A stretch of 64,000 nt of DNA. Origin: Atriophallophorus winterbourni (taxonomy: Eukaryota > Platyhelminthes > Trematoda > Plagiorchiida > Microphallidae). How positions within the stretch are numbered: position 1 is the first letter of the stretch; every line of letters starts with the position of its first letter. Where the stretch lies: NCBI GenBank assembly GCA_013407085.1, contig JACCGJ010001293.1:1-64000 (forward strand), read 5' to 3'. Positions 46,320 through 60,400 of this stretch are shown here, piece by piece. A model generated the notes under the pieces. That model made no database searches. It was not told the DNA's origin and worked only from the letters and a program-made list of their open reading frames with translations. Position numbers and translations under genes: made by a program.

Positions 46320-47800
46320 TCGAATGATATGCGTACTAAATGGATCCGAGAATACCTTGCATGATCGTTTGAATTCCAATACGGTTGCTTTTAAAATTTG
46401 AACAAATTCTGCGTTGTTCATTTTGACGAATCGCTTCCAATGTACTACTAGCAAATTCCATATTTAAAAAGAACTGATTTCAACATTCTTCTTGACGAAA
46501 TTGTTCTCTTTTACGGCACCAAATACATCATTCGAAATTTTGTGAACATTGTATATGCACGGCGATCATGATGGCATAAGTTAACCCGTTTTATCCGGAC
46601 AAAGCAAATAAATCGCTTTAATTATCTAGCTAGGCAACATCGCCTTCTGATGAAACAAATTAGACCTACTATAAAAATTGTTCGTCGAGGAAAACGAGAA
46701 ACTTCCACGTTGATAATAAACTAATCATTAGTAGATTGTTTAGCGGTGATCAAATCCCACGCACTTGCATACCATACCCGGTTCTTGTTGTTTGCTTTCA
46801 TCAAGTAGAGAATAAATGAATACTAAAAATCTTGTGTTTAATATGGTCTATGAACAAAACTACATTGATAAAATCATGTTTCTCGCAGGGATTTTCTATC
46901 GAATACTCAATATCCAATAAATTGTAGTGCATTTGTTGCAAAACTCTGGTTTCTGGCAATTTGCTGTAATCATATGAAGCAGTAAACGTTGGTCAATTGC
47001 CGATTTTCGGGAATAATGGGCATGAAAACAATGCAGTAAGAAGGATAACATAATGAGCGATACCAACAACTACGTCCCTTTTAAATGACAGAGCTCAGCA
47101 ATATTCACACCCACAACCAGTGACCCCTCTATCGAAGAAGCCTAGATTGGGTGCTACTGTTATTGATTGTATAATTAATCGATAACCAAACCACATCAGC
47201 ATCTGTTAAAGCTACTCATCGATTAAATCATCACGTTTAATTCCAATTAGTGAACGGATTGTTTGGTGTTTGCTGCAAAATAAATCACGTGCCAAATTGT
47301 TGAGGTGATCAAAAAGCGATGTCCGTTTCTAGTATTTTTCACAATTTAGTTGAATCCTAATCTATAATTTATACTCATTCGAGACCCAAATTCATTCATT
47401 AAATCCTCAAGCTATTTTGTACAACATGTTCGCTGTTACAAACAATGTTGTATTTATTTGAGTAATGTGAGAAGCGGTATTAAAATTCAGTGTTTTCAGA
47501 TTCAATAGGTACTGTTATATGAAGCGGGCATTTTTAAATAGCCTAAACTGGTTATTGCATGCATTTGAGGCGTACTTCAACTTTGCTAATTTGTTCGCAT
47601 ACATTGAACTTGTCAACTCAGTGCGGGCTGTGTACAATGAATTCAAATTGAGCGGACTCATATGTTCCAATTCATTGCAATTTTAACCACAACACAAGAA
47701 TAGCTTTTGTATGGTTCACACAGAAATTGTGTTATTCTTTTTGCGGGGTCTATAGAGAATCATTAGTGTACCTGGCTATTGGGCACAAAATTGTTTAGAG
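46320..47800. other. No gene recognised
   Basis: AT-rich, no frame of interest on either strand. Confidence 0.45.
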
Positions 47801-47804
47801 TGAA

Positions 47805-48484
47805 AGATTCAAGATTCAAGAATTTATGGTCACAAAAAGCACATAGCTTCACAATTACCATATCATAGTAAATATGCGTTCAATAAGAGGTATAAAAAAC
47901 AATTATACGATGTCACTGGAGTCAAGTAATATGCTTACCCTGAGTCAATACACAGGCATCGTCAAATCGTTATGTAACAAATAATTGTCCAAGGTTCGAG
48001 TGAATGTTTGGATACAGGGAGAGGTGATAATTGCTTCGGGAAGGGCATTCCACAGGAAACAGACACGTACCGAATAGAAATATCGGCGACAATTAGTACG
48101 GGAATGGGGAATTTGTAGTGCCGCTGAGTGGCTACGTGTAATTCCTGATTCACGGTATTTGAACAAATGTTTGAGTGGATGATCTGGAGTATTCAATATT
48201 TTGTAAGTAATGATAACGTCACTTCGAAGTCTACGTTGAAGGGGAGTGGGGAGCTTTAGCTTTTTCAACCTTTCCTCGTATGTAAGGTCTCGAAAACCAC
48301 GCACGAGTTTAGTTGCACGATGATATATCCTGTCAAGCAAGAATATATCTTTTTTCATCCACGGAGTCCATGCTTGCGATGCATGTTCCATTGTGGGAAT
48401 TAAGTAGGTCTTCGTGATGCTTGGCAACGTTACAGGCGTAAAGGTTCTGAAGATTTCCTTTCGATTAAATTGAAGATCGTACAC
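47805..48484 (-). mobile_element. CR1 LINE, 5'-truncated 3' end with open RT tail
   Basis: The minus-strand frame 48484-47945 is open for 179 codons: PTMEHASQAWTPWMKKD, YHRATKLVRGF, YEERLKKLKLP, RRLRSDVIITYKI and FLWNALPEAI. This is the thumb and C-terminus of a CR1 RT, closely related to 12140-11421. About 130 bases of 3' UTR follow, ending in GATTCAA-type repeats (47807-47822) and a CCATAAATTC block shared with the 3' end at 11225. A typical 5'-truncated insertion. Open and rather young. Confidence 0.85.
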
Positions 48485-48489
48485 TGGTA

Positions 48490-50589
48490 AACAAAGCTGG
48501 CTGAACTGATTGAGTATGAATTATGTGGTGCAGATTGGAGTTTATAAACTAGAACTCGCTCGATCTATCTCTGCCATAAAATTTACTAATTTTAAAGGAT
48601 TTCTGATATTAAGACAGCGAGTTTCACGTACCTAAGTTCTCTGACTAACATCATTCGTTACTTAGTTGAGAAACTCTATCTTCTACATAATAGTGCTATC
48701 GCGGACGGCTGTAAATCTCAATCAAATTGGACATCATTGTTTCACTGGCTCTCAAGCGAACCCAGTATTAATGTGACATTTGAGTCGAATTGAAATGTAA
48801 GCACTGATTCACTGTCAATGTTCACTGGGCTAAATTGCCTGTCCTTACCATTCGTAAATCTTGACATAATTTAAATGAAATTTTATTGTTATTAGACTTT
48901 GAGAATTTTTTTCCTACCTACTGTATATTCATTTCCATTATTGAACGGAAAAATGTTTAAAAATCCCGCTCACTTCGGTCACTTGCACTGTTCTATTTTC
49001 TTTTGCTGTTCAAATTTTGATAAACTGATCATGTATTGCATGCCTTGGATGTCTAAGAATATATATTATTATCATTATTACATTGTGTGGTGTTAACACT
49101 TGAAGAATTTCCCAACACCTAGACTGATATCTTACCAACCAATGCTGACAAGAGTTGGCTCTTATAAAGTTTCGGTGTGAGGTATGACCTTTATATGACC
49201 CGTTCAAGATCGAGCATCAGGTTATCTTCATCTCCGCAAAAATGAAGCATGGACACTTCAATGCAGACTTGTTCAGTCTACTACAGATTGGTGAGCCCGA
49301 TGTGATATACGAATCCTTCGTCTACTATAAATTGGTGAGCCCGACGTGATAAAAGTTAAGTACAGACGACAGAGAACGCCTTTTCAGAGAATACTCGGTG
49401 CCCCTGTCACTGTTCATACGACGCGGTACGTCTGAACATGATCCCAGATGGTTAAATAATGGCTGTTCTAAGAAGGTGAAACGTTTGATTCTAGCTCATC
49501 TGATTGACATGGGACAGTGAGTAAAGCCTGAAAAGACGTTCTCAGTTGTTTGCACGGTTCCTCACGTGTCTCAAAGATTTCGCTGGAACATCGTGCGGAC
49601 AGCTGAGGCGATTGCAATGAAAATATTTAGACCAAACTGATGCGTCTAAAACGACTAGTTCATGAACTTTCCTTGCCTTGTCCAACATCCATATCGACCA
49701 AATTATGTTATGTAACAACACGTGAAATTGATTTTGGTTTATTGGTGAATGTTAATCAGATTTATTGCTTTTTCTTTTACGCATGTAATGTAAAGCTTGA
49801 TTTGAAATACCAAGCAGAAATGCCTTGGCTTTCATCAATTGTTTCGTTGAAAATATGAGAATTTTTAGTCATATTAAAACCCGTTTTTCAGCAGTTCAAC
49901 CGGGACAGGGGCATGCTGGGATTCGAGAGCTCACAAGCACTAACATGAGCTGAGAACCACGTCTCAATTAGAGCGATAATGTCAGCAGAAAGATGAACGC
50001 TCCAGAAGAGATAATAAGTCAGTTTGTTTCTGAAGCATTCGTATACAAACAGTTGATGCTGACTTGTTAAGTAGCGATGAATAATTAAAAGTACCTATTA
50101 GTCTGCCAGACTTCTATCGTAATTGACATGTCTTCTCGAGTTGAGCCGCTGTGAATCAGCATATGCTCCTGAGGTCGCTTGTGATTCTGCCACCATTAAG
50201 GTCATTTCGCCTGAGTAGCAGCAAATAATTTTGCAAGAAATCTGTCAAAAAATTGCCAGAGGAATAGGTCAATGAACATCTTAATTCAATGATCGCAGTA
50301 TTCTTGATGTATTCACATCAACAAACCCCGGAGCTCTAATCAGATTCTTGATGTATAGTCACTGTTGATTTTCATGCTGCTGTTTACCGAATTCGCACGT
50401 ACTAGCATACTATAAAACGTTGAAAAGACGAAATTTTGAACTCTGAAAACTCCGGAGCGAGTAGAAAGTTAGTGGAATCGTCTCAACATGATTCCTTTGC
50501 AATAGTAATGTTATCAATAAGCATTAGGGTTATTAACTGAACATGTTACTGATGTAGGTGTAGGCCGAAATCATCAGCTAAAGGCAACT
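48490..50589. other. No gene recognised apart from primer-binding-site-like sequence
   Basis: Short frames only (48899-49096, 49640-49858). See the separate entry at 49287-49359. Confidence 0.45.
49287..49359 (+). other. Two tRNA-Trp primer-binding-site-like sequences
   Basis: ATTGGTGAGCCCGATGTGAT and, about 45 bases later, ATTGGTGAGCCCGACGTGAT each follow TCTACTA(C/T)A. The second matches the complement of a typical tRNA-Trp 3' end (TGGTGACCCCGACGTGAT) at 17 of 18 bases. Ty3-type elements of flukes (CsRn1 group) are known to use tRNA-Trp. No LTR or gag could be confirmed next to it. Confidence 0.35.
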
Positions 50590-51143
50590 TGTGCGCGACT
50601 ATCTCCTACTGGAGGATGAGCCGGCTTCAATGAAGATTCTTGGGAATTTGGGTGCAAAGCGGCATCCCCAGCACCCCCCGGCGTTTGTTCGAGTCAGCTT
50701 CTCTAGCCTTTGCACAACCAAGTGCGACCTGCAAGGCAGCAGGTAGTTGCCAGTAAGAGGTGGTGCGCACCAACTAAACGTTTACCAGACTCTGTTCCAG
50801 GTTTTTCCTCAGTGTTTTCTCCCGAAGCCTATCCCGCGATCTGGTATCCCGCAAGGCAGCGGAGGTTCAAAATCAGGGTTTTCCTTCCCTTAGATGAAAT
50901 GCTCATCCAGGCTGACGAGCTACATCTGCCCGAAGCAAACTGGTTTTCAGGCGCCAGTCAGTCGCCTTCGCCCCTTCTCCTGTTGGTAGAATCAGTTCCG
51001 CCGGGCTCGGGGAACCACTCATGCAGGCCAGAAGCTGGACTTGGTTGTCAGAGGCTATTTGAGACGCGCGCAATATAGGAGTATTTTATAAACAGTGGGA
51101 GCTTATCCCCACTGCCACCCCCGGCTATGACAACCTTTGGAAC
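50590..51143 (-). mobile_element. Short retroposon family A, copy in the flank of the SMARCA4-type gene
   Basis: The longest copy in the window. Read on the minus strand it begins GTTCCAAAGGTTGTCATAGC and ends AGGAGATAGTCGC. Its internal blocks include CTTCTACCAACAGGAGAAGG and GGAAGGAAAACCCTGATTT. The first half matches the 5' UTR of the LINE at 27286. Apparent proteins in all frames are by-products of its high GC content. Confidence 0.8.
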
Positions 51144-51431
51144 AAGCTAAAGGCAACACCCAGCCGACATCAAATACAAACCAAGCAATTCTCCCGGACG
51201 TACTTACTGCGATCAACACATCCAACCACTAATCTCACTCCACAGGAAAAAGCACACAACCGAAGTAACATAGACGAATAGCATATATTTCAGACATATA
51301 ATGTTTGTAAACGAAAGCGTATGAGAGAAATGACCAATGAGAAGATTACGACACAGAGCTATGGAGAAACCAAACGATAAGAGGACATTGATACGCACGT
51401 CGAAAAAAGGCTAAAATGAGTTGGCAAGCAA

Positions 51432-54400
51432 TCAAAAGTCCTCGTCATCAGGATCATCGTCCAAGCCTTCGTGGCTCGATTCGCTCTCGTCCTCATCCGA
51501 TTCGTCAATGAGCACGCGCTTGTGAGTGCGAGCCTTTCGAGCAGGAAGAAAGCTGCCCTCGTTCGCTTTGACAGAATCGCCACCACAAGAGCCGGATTCA
51601 ACAGAGCCACCGGCGTGAGGGAGGTCCATCGCTGAGCGTCCGTTTGAGCTCCCCGGAGGACGAGTGTAATTCAGTTTCCGACGGCGTGACTTACTGTTGA
51701 AGGAACTTCGACTGTCTTCTGCAAATGCAACAGGGTGAGAAGGGGTGACGGAATAGAAGGTTAGCAGATGTCAACATCAAAGCACACAGCTACTGAGTAC
51801 ACATGCACGGATGTGCAATCGTGCAGCATTTCTGTGCTGTGCGGCTAACATCGTGCTAAATTGATTTGGCCAACGGTAGTGAGCTTCATGCTGAAACACG
51901 CTGGAGTCTCACTATCATTTCTATTATTCCCCCTCATATCTGTCTAGGCTTGTGCTTTCATACCACACCATATAGGTGAAAAATACGGAATTACACTTTC
52001 ACGAGATAGTTGATATGCTTGTATCGATTAGAGACTTGGGGTTGCTAACAACGTGAAGAATATTTCTCAACGAGCGTTCTGATGCACTCTACTTATTCAT
52101 ACGGATGCACATAACACTGAGCTTTTACTCCCAATGTGTATTAAAATGCAGACAACCGGAAAGACTGTATTGAACTCGGAACAGAAGCGATAGAAAACCA
52201 GATGTGAACGGGTAACCCACGATTGGATAAGGCTGTCACAATCAACGCGTTCAACCACGTGCACGCCAATGTAGATGGCATGTGTGTGTGATGGAAATGA
52301 ATGCATGTAAATACAGATTTTTGTTAAATCCGCTGAGTTTAGTCGAGCTACATACGCCATATCTCGTAAGGTTTCCAGCCAGTTGGAGTGTTTGGACCCC
52401 ACCCAGGCAAACGAATACGCCCAACAGAGCCTAGCGCTACGGTGAGTTTCTTCACCTCAACGCGCCACGTCATGGACTGGCCACCCGATCGTTCCTCCCA
52501 GGCTCGGCAAATAAGGCGCTATACGGTAAACGGTGAGTAGACATTCTTAAAACATGTCCCAACCATCGCAAGCGAGCAAGCATCAGCATTTCACTCAGTC
52601 CGTGGCCACCTGGTCCCAACACCCGCATGCAGACATCTATATTTGTAACACGATGCTGCCACCGAATGCGAGCAATTCTACGCAGGCAACGGGTATGAAA
52701 AACAGAAAGCCGACGGACATCTACCGCTCGGATAGACCAGGTTTCGCAGCCATAAAGTAGTGTAGCACGTACCAGTGTACGTATGAAAGCACAAGCCTGA
52801 TCCAGGCAAAGTGCCGTACAGTAAGAGACTGCACGTGGGCTAAGATACTGTCAGGTTGCCTTACAAGTTTAACCCTTGTTTATCATTTCTCCAGTGTTTC
52901 AGGGCATGCAGATCACGACTGATGAGTGTAAACAGCAACAAACTAATCGCCATGTGTATGACTGAGGTGCATGCACGTACAATTTTGTTTAAAGGAGAGA
53001 AGTTCTCAAACTATTATTAGTTTCAAGATAAGTTCAAGTGGCAAATGTTTAGCTGTGATCAAATACACTGCGTTCTGTGGAGTAAGAGATATCGATCTCA
53101 GTCAAGACATCAGCACAGATGCTGTAGCTGCAGTGATTGGGCATTGGTCTGTCCTCTCACACACACATGCGTTGAGTGCCGTGAACATGGAAGTTGCGTC
53201 TGAGTTAAACTTTAAAACAACAACATACAAAGCAGGCCTCGCTGGAATCTCAGTCAATGGTAATAATTGAAATTCAATCATTCAAACGTTAGTTCAACCG
53301 TAGATAACCTGACAGTGCCATCAAACTTTAGAGTAAATTTCGAATAAATGTTTATTTTGACTCCACCATGACTCTGAAATAATTACATCGAGGAGTGAGC
53401 GGACGAATGAAGTAGACGTTAATCGCTATGACCTTGAACACACGAAGCGATCAGCAATAAAACATGTTTGAAATGTCCTTACGGGATTAACATCGTAATA
53501 GCGAAAAATCACGAGAAGTGAAAAGTACTTCAGATCATGAGAGTTCCAAGAAATCCAGCGGATGTGACCGTAACTAAGGAAATAAGTGGTTGCCTATGCG
53601 ATGAAAAATACGGACGAGAGAGAAAGCGTGCACAACGGGCAAGTTTCGCAGGGCAGCAAAGATCAAAGAAGCATGGCAATCAAAACGCAGACGTACCATC
53701 ATCTAGCTGACCATCACCCGTATCTTCCTCATCCTCCATTCCACCGAAACTATCCTCATTCACCAGAGAATCGACCAGACCGGAAGACGAGGGCACCGCC
53801 GACATGGTTGTATTCCCTTGAGCGCTGGTTCGCAGAACGAATCTTGTCCCACAACGAGCCATCCTCGAGTTGTCGCTTTGTTCATCCTCGAGATCATCCT
53901 CCTGTTCGTCTTCGTCTTCTTCTTCTTCATCATCATCATCGACATCTTCATCCTCCTCATCTTCCTCTTGGACGCCCGCATGTCGATGGGTAAGCGGTTG
54001 AACACTGGCTTGATGCGATGACGATTGGTTCGATTCAGTGCTGTGTAATTGTGGTGGTGGTTGTTGCTGTTGTTGTCTCAACTCGAGTTCCTCCAATCGT
54101 TCTCGAGCATTGGTCCATACGGATTGCAGCACAACCGAATCTTCAAATATCTGGGGAAAGAAATTCCAAGATGATGACGACGGGCACTCTCGAAATGAAC
54201 GAAAAGACAATCAGGCGAGTGATCATTGCGAAATCGGTGCTAGTGTGCACATTAATGCACTAAGTTCCAAAGGTTGTCATAGCCAGGGGTGGCAGTGGGG
54301 ATAAGCTCCAACTGTTTAGGAAATATTCCCATATGGCGCGTCTCAAATAGCCTATGACAATCAAGTCCAGCTTCTGGCCTGTACGAGTGGCTCCCAGAGC

Positions 54401-57400
54401 CCGGCGGAACTGCTTCTACCAACAGGAGAAGGGGCGTGACTCGCGCCTGAAAACCAGTTTGCTTCGGGCAGATGTAGCTCGTTAGCCTGGATGGGCATTT
54501 CATCTAAGGGAAGGAAAACCCTGATTTTGAACCTCCGCTGCCTTGCGGGATACCCGATCGCGGGAAAGGATTCGGGAGAAAACCCTGAGGAAAAACCTGG
54601 AACAGAGTCTGGTAGACCACCTCTTTCTGGCAACTCCCTGCTGCCTTGCAGGTCGCACTTGGTTGTGCAAAGGATAGAGAAGCTGACTCGAACAAACACC
54701 GAGTGGTGCTGGGGATGCCGCAGTTCAGCCAGCAGTTCAACCTGAGTAAGTGACTACGTGGTACTGTTGCAGTATATACTTGTGGCTCCTTACACAAACG
54801 ATGCAAAGTCAGTGTCACTTCAATGCGAGGGTAGAGGCAAAGAGAGATGTAAGCGCGTTTATACCCCAAGCCGTAAAGAGAACTGGAAAAAAGCCACGAA
54901 GTACACTTGATTGAAATATGTTTGGGACCGACCGTATAGTCAGAAACGAAACGTTACCCGACAAAGAAGCTTTGTCAGACCGAGGGACATGGCCGGTGCA
55001 CTCTCTCGGGTGAACCTGATTCTTGTTCGTACTGACACCCTTGGTCTGACGAAGCTTCGGTTTCACAAGCAAAACATTACCAACAAGCCGCTCTGACCGA
55101 TTTATTACACAAACATTCTCCGATACATTTCTGACAGTATGTTGTTTGATTGTGGAGTCACTAAGCGGCGATCGGTGTCACTAAACACGCTTGAGATGGC
55201 TACGCGGATGTGCAATCGCGCAGTACTTTGTGTCGTGCGGCTAACACCGTGCTAAATTGATTGGGTAGAGGTGGTGAGCTGCATGCTGAAACAGGCTGGA
55301 GTCTGACTAGCATTTCCTGTTCTTTTTTCTTACTCATATCTGTCTAGGCCTGGGCCACCTGACAGTATCTTAACCTACGTGCAGTTTTTGGCTGTGCGGC
55401 ACTTTGCCTGCATCAGGATTGTGCTTTTATTTATTCAAGCGATATGGTAAATGGCAAATACTCGCTCTTTCATATTGGACAAGATTACACAGCTACACGA
55501 CATGGCACCTTCTGCCTGTACGGTAAGAAAAAGCCGTGAAGCAGAATGGTTGTAATTCATTACCGTTGGTGTTCAAGGTAGCTCAAATCGGTTTTAATTC
55601 CCGGGAAAACTAAGCGCATGGTGACGAAAAACGGTATGTTAAAAAGTCTGGCCCCAGAATGACGCTCGCACTTGTCAGCCACAAATTCCAAGCGATTAGA
55701 ATTTAAAATACAGCATGACTACTGTAACAAATCCCAGAGCGAGACCCACGAAACGGGGAAAAAACCCACTTACCAAGCTACCATCCATGTTATAAGTTTG
55801 CGCGTTTTTGCATAACAGCATCACGTCAGCTTCCAATTCGTCAACCGAGAGATATTTCCCATCACGAACCCGCTGCTTGATACGGTGAAAATCCATCGGT
55901 TTCTTGATCACATCGTAGTAGTCGGGTAATTCTTTCCGAGTCGGGAGCTTCATGAACGGTTCGCTCAACACCCGCTGGTCTCTGATCCAATGGGGGACGT
56001 GGAAAAATGAAAGAAATGTCGCCGAATGCCATACACACAAATAAAAAAATAAATATGGGCATACTGAACATACGGTGGCCGGTTGGCTAATCGCCAGACA
56101 ATTAATCAGCAGACATTTTACCACCAAGACACCAAGTCACTTAATCCCCAGTTTGATAACTTCCGATGAATGCAACCCGCTCTGCCTCACGGATGTTATT
56201 ATAATTTATGTCAAGCCATGCAACGAAAAATATGTGAACTAGGGGCGAAAGCAGATTATGAGGCAGACGATGATTTACGCCTCATGATTGGATGCCTACC
56301 AGCGTTGGCTTTTGTGCCGTTAAATAATGTAGTCGATACGTTTGAGATTTTAGCCGAATCTATGCCTGAAAGTGAGAGGATGAATGAACTGTTATCTTAT
56401 TTTGAACATACCATTGTTCGAGGTCGACGAATTAGAGGTAGAAGAGAAAAATTTGCACCGGCTATATTTCCATCTGAAACCTGGACTAAGTATGAAGACG
56501 CAATGCACGAACGAATAATGCTGTAGAAGGCTGGCATCATGCATTACAGTCACTCTTTTCTTGCCAACATCCCATCATGTGGACATTTCTTAACGGTTTG
56601 CGAAAGGATTGCCGACACCATACGGCCTCGCTTGTTCAAGCAAGTGCAGAGGTTTATATCAAACAGAAGAAGAAGTATGCTGAGATATGCACCAGGACAA
56701 CTCGAGCAATTCAGCGATACTCAAAAGATTCACGTTTTTAAAATCAATGGCATATCTCTCCTGCTAAATAAATTCATCTGAACGTATTCTGCATTCTTCA
56801 GAAGTTATCAAACTGGGGATTAAGTGACTGTGGATGAAGTGACTTTGGGAGTTAAATGTCTGGTGATTAAATGTCTGGTGATCAAGTGTCGGGGATAGTG
56901 TCTGACGATTAAGTATCAGTAAACCAAACATACATATCGATGTTGGATTTACTTACTTTTACTTACTTGTGCGACTATCTCCTCCTGGAGGATGAGTCGG
57001 CTTCAAGAAGATTCTTGGGAATTTAGGTACAAAGCGGCGTCCCCAGCACCATCGGCGTTTGTTCGAGTCAGCTCTCTAGCCTTTGCACAACCAAGTGCGA
57101 CCTGCAAGGCAGCAGGGAGTTGCCAGAAAGAGGTGGTCTACCAGACTCTGTTCCAGGTTTTTCCTCAGGTTTTCTCCCGAAGCCTTTCCCGCGATCGGGT
57201 ATCCCACAAGGCAGCGGAGGTTTAAAATCAGGGTTTTCCTTCCCTTAGATATGCCCTCCCAGGCTAACGAGCTAATCTGCCCGAAGCAAACTGGTTTTCA
57301 GGCGCCAGTCACTCGCCCTCGCCCCTTCTCCTGTTGGTAGAAGCAGTTCCGCCGGGCTCGGAGAGCCACTCGTGCAGGCCAGAAGCTGGACTTGGTTGTC

Positions 57401-60400
57401 AGAGGCTATTTGATACGCATGACATATGCGAGCATTTTATAAACAGTGGGAGCTTATCCCCACTGCCACCCCCGGCTATGACAACCTTTGGAACCGATTT
57501 CACCAATTGAAGAGAAAAAGCCAACTGCCGATTCATTACTAGGTACGCGCAATATAGCAACAGATAATATTTCAATGAAACACCAACATTGACAAGCGCT
57601 CAAGAAAGCAGACGAACATCATTCCAGCGCAGAAACTTAGCTACTGGTTGAACACTGACAAGGACGGTTTATGTTACAAGGGGCAAGTCATGTATAGGAT
57701 AACAGACTAACTACTCTGCCGCAGTTTACACCTGGAAATCATGATGATACAAAGTTAAACTGGAATGCCACTGTACAACGAATCACGGTGTTCAAACACA
57801 GAATCACAAAGTGATTGGTGGTCAAGCACGCAAGGCGCTTATAGATAACCAAAGTGATGTGTTGCACAGATCCCCCGAAATTACACTCCACTACCGGTTT
57901 CTGGCGGTTTGCCGTCACCAGGTGGAGACAGTAAGATTAGGTTCAGTGAGACTTGAAACAGTGGATAAATGGCAAACTAAGTTATACTTGAGCGCCACTG
58001 TACAACGAATCACGGTGTTCAAACACAGAATCGCATAGTGATTCTTGGTCAAGCACTCAAGTGCGGGAGATGTGAGCAACACGTTGCGATGATGATACAA
58101 GTTGATCTCTTCCAGCTCCCGAGTTCGATTACATGACCCCCACTTGTGTTGCAGTGACCCAGCCCAATACAACAACGGGTAGGGATTCGCCGAATAATGT
58201 GCAGTGCCTTAGGCTATGAAGTTCGGTGGGGTATCAAATTGCGACCCCCCCCCATCGCGATGCAAACCATTCACGTTAGGGAGTATTTCAAATGACAGAT
58301 GAAGCTCGTTAGCCTGGGAGGGCATTTCATCTAAGGGAAGGAAAACCCTGATTTTAAACCTCCGCTGCCTTGCGGGATACCCGATCGCGGGAAGGCTTTC
58401 GGGAGAAAACCTGAGAAAACATCTGACAGAGTCTGGTAGTCACACCACCTCTTTCTGGCAACTCCCTGCCTCCTTGCAGGTCACACTTGGTTGTGCAAAG
58501 GCTAGAGAAGCTGACTCGAACAAACGCCGAGTGGTGCTGGGGACGCCGCTTTGTACCAAATTTTCCCAGAATCTTCATTGAAGCCGACCCATCCTCCAGG
58601 AGGAGATAGTCGCACACAATTACAATTTCAAGGGACGGGGATAAATGAAAGAGAAACAAGCCTAGCGAATGATTAACCCTAGCCAAGCGCCCATAATTTA
58701 GATGAGAAGACCCAATGCACGTGGCAAAACATACCGAAAAATCGATACTTATACCAGCGTAAGTGCGGAGATGTGAGCAACGCAAAACGTTTGTCGATTA
58801 CGTTTGACAAAAAACATACTTGTCTTTGTAATCAATCACGATATCCAAAAGGCGATGTAGTTTTTTGACCAATGCTGGTGACACATTCGACGAAGCTCGC
58901 AATCCAGATTGACTCTGGGGAGGACGTCCACGACGACGTTTAACGGTTGGCTGCGCCGCCGCGACACTGACACTGCCAGCCTCAGAGCTAGCATCATCGA
59001 GGAAATTCGAATCCTGAAACGATTACGGTTGTATGAAAGAGAACAAACAAACCAAGAATGACAACGCAACGAGGTCAACTCACATCGAGCCGCTTGCGTC
59101 GTTTGCGGGCGGCACGTTTCTGACGCTGGCGTTCCTCGGCTTCTTCCAAGCTTCCCTCGTCAATGGCCTTGAGAAACTGACGCTCGGTCAACGCGTCCGA
59201 ATAGTCAACCTCTTTTCGTTGTCGCTTTAAGCCGAACACACTTTCCTCGAGAAGCATACTTTGTTCAAGCTGCGGGAGAAAAGTAAGCAGAGGATCGCGT
59301 TACAACTAAGCAAGACACCGCATGAGTGGTAGCAACAGACAATGAAACGCGGTAGTGGCAAGGGAAGAATACTAATGCAACCACGGAGTTTAAGAGGAAT
59401 ATGAAGATTTTAAAATTCAGTGATAATCCAAGGATGAGAAGCAAGTAAGTCAAAAGTGGTCTCCCATAGACAACCCGCCTATGAGGTGTGATTACATCTC
59501 GGATCCTGTAAATTATCCCTATGAAAGACTGTAATTGTAGACTGCTTTACTTACGTGTCAAAAGCAGTGCGAATGCCGGATCACTGACTCCCGAAACGGA
59601 TTCTTTTTGCGACGTCACACCCTGATTGGCGTAAATCTCGGTGTGGCCAAACCGTGACATGGTATAGACAGTTAAAGACGCGTCTTCCAGACTGGTGTCC
59701 CCACGATCAGATATCGTAATGGCTATTTACGCTTCAGGATATGTCCAGAAACCGTGTTCAATGGTGGTCTTGCACTAAGCATCTTCTTGGAGTGTCTGCT
59801 TAACCTTGCATGTTGTCAAGCGGAGTGACGAGAAAAGTTTATTATGATGCATGACAGTGAAAGCCGCAAGGAAGCTGCCGTGCTGATGTCGCTCTACTCG
59901 TTCAGGAAACTTGTTTGAATGTATGTTCCATTCGAGGTGTAGGCACCTCTTCCCAGTTTGTTTGGGCTTACTTTTCTATAGAATCCGTATCTATTTAAGT
60001 CCCACCTTTCCCCATATTTTAGGATTTTATTCTTTTCACGGTTGTGTGGCAGTTACGCATTCGGTACGTGCTACCGGTGATGATGATGATGATGCAACGG
60101 TAACATTTCTTAACTCAAGTCAAATGTTTGTCTCGGAAGCTTAAGAAAATGGCCGAAATGGCGGTATTGTTGTGACGATGTGAAAGCCTGACTTGAAGGA
60201 ACTAATTAAAAAGTCTGCAGGCACAAGAAAGGCGTTGTCTCCACACTATCACTCGAATTAGTCGGTAGCATCGGGTACGTCACGCAACCAACCGAAATAG
60301 AACCATTCGGAGTGACGTGTAAACCGAAAAAAAGTTGAGATGAAAAGACTTCGCTGATTGAACCTTGCATTGCCAATGAAAAATCATCGGTTTCCTAACG

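Noticed and set aside
2840..52950. Hammerhead ribozyme signatures (CTGATGAG at about 2834 and 52919)
   Set aside because: No matching GAAA-closing strand at the right distance; other core bases are missing.
53586..54021. Plus-strand open frames with His/Pro- or hydrophobic-rich runs
   Set aside because: They are the antisense of the acidic Glu/Asp tract of the SMARCA4-type exon 54150-53697.
54252..54869. Several overlapping frames of 80-120 codons on both strands
   Set aside because: They lie in the GC-rich family A repeat and recur in every copy. No codon bias or domain.
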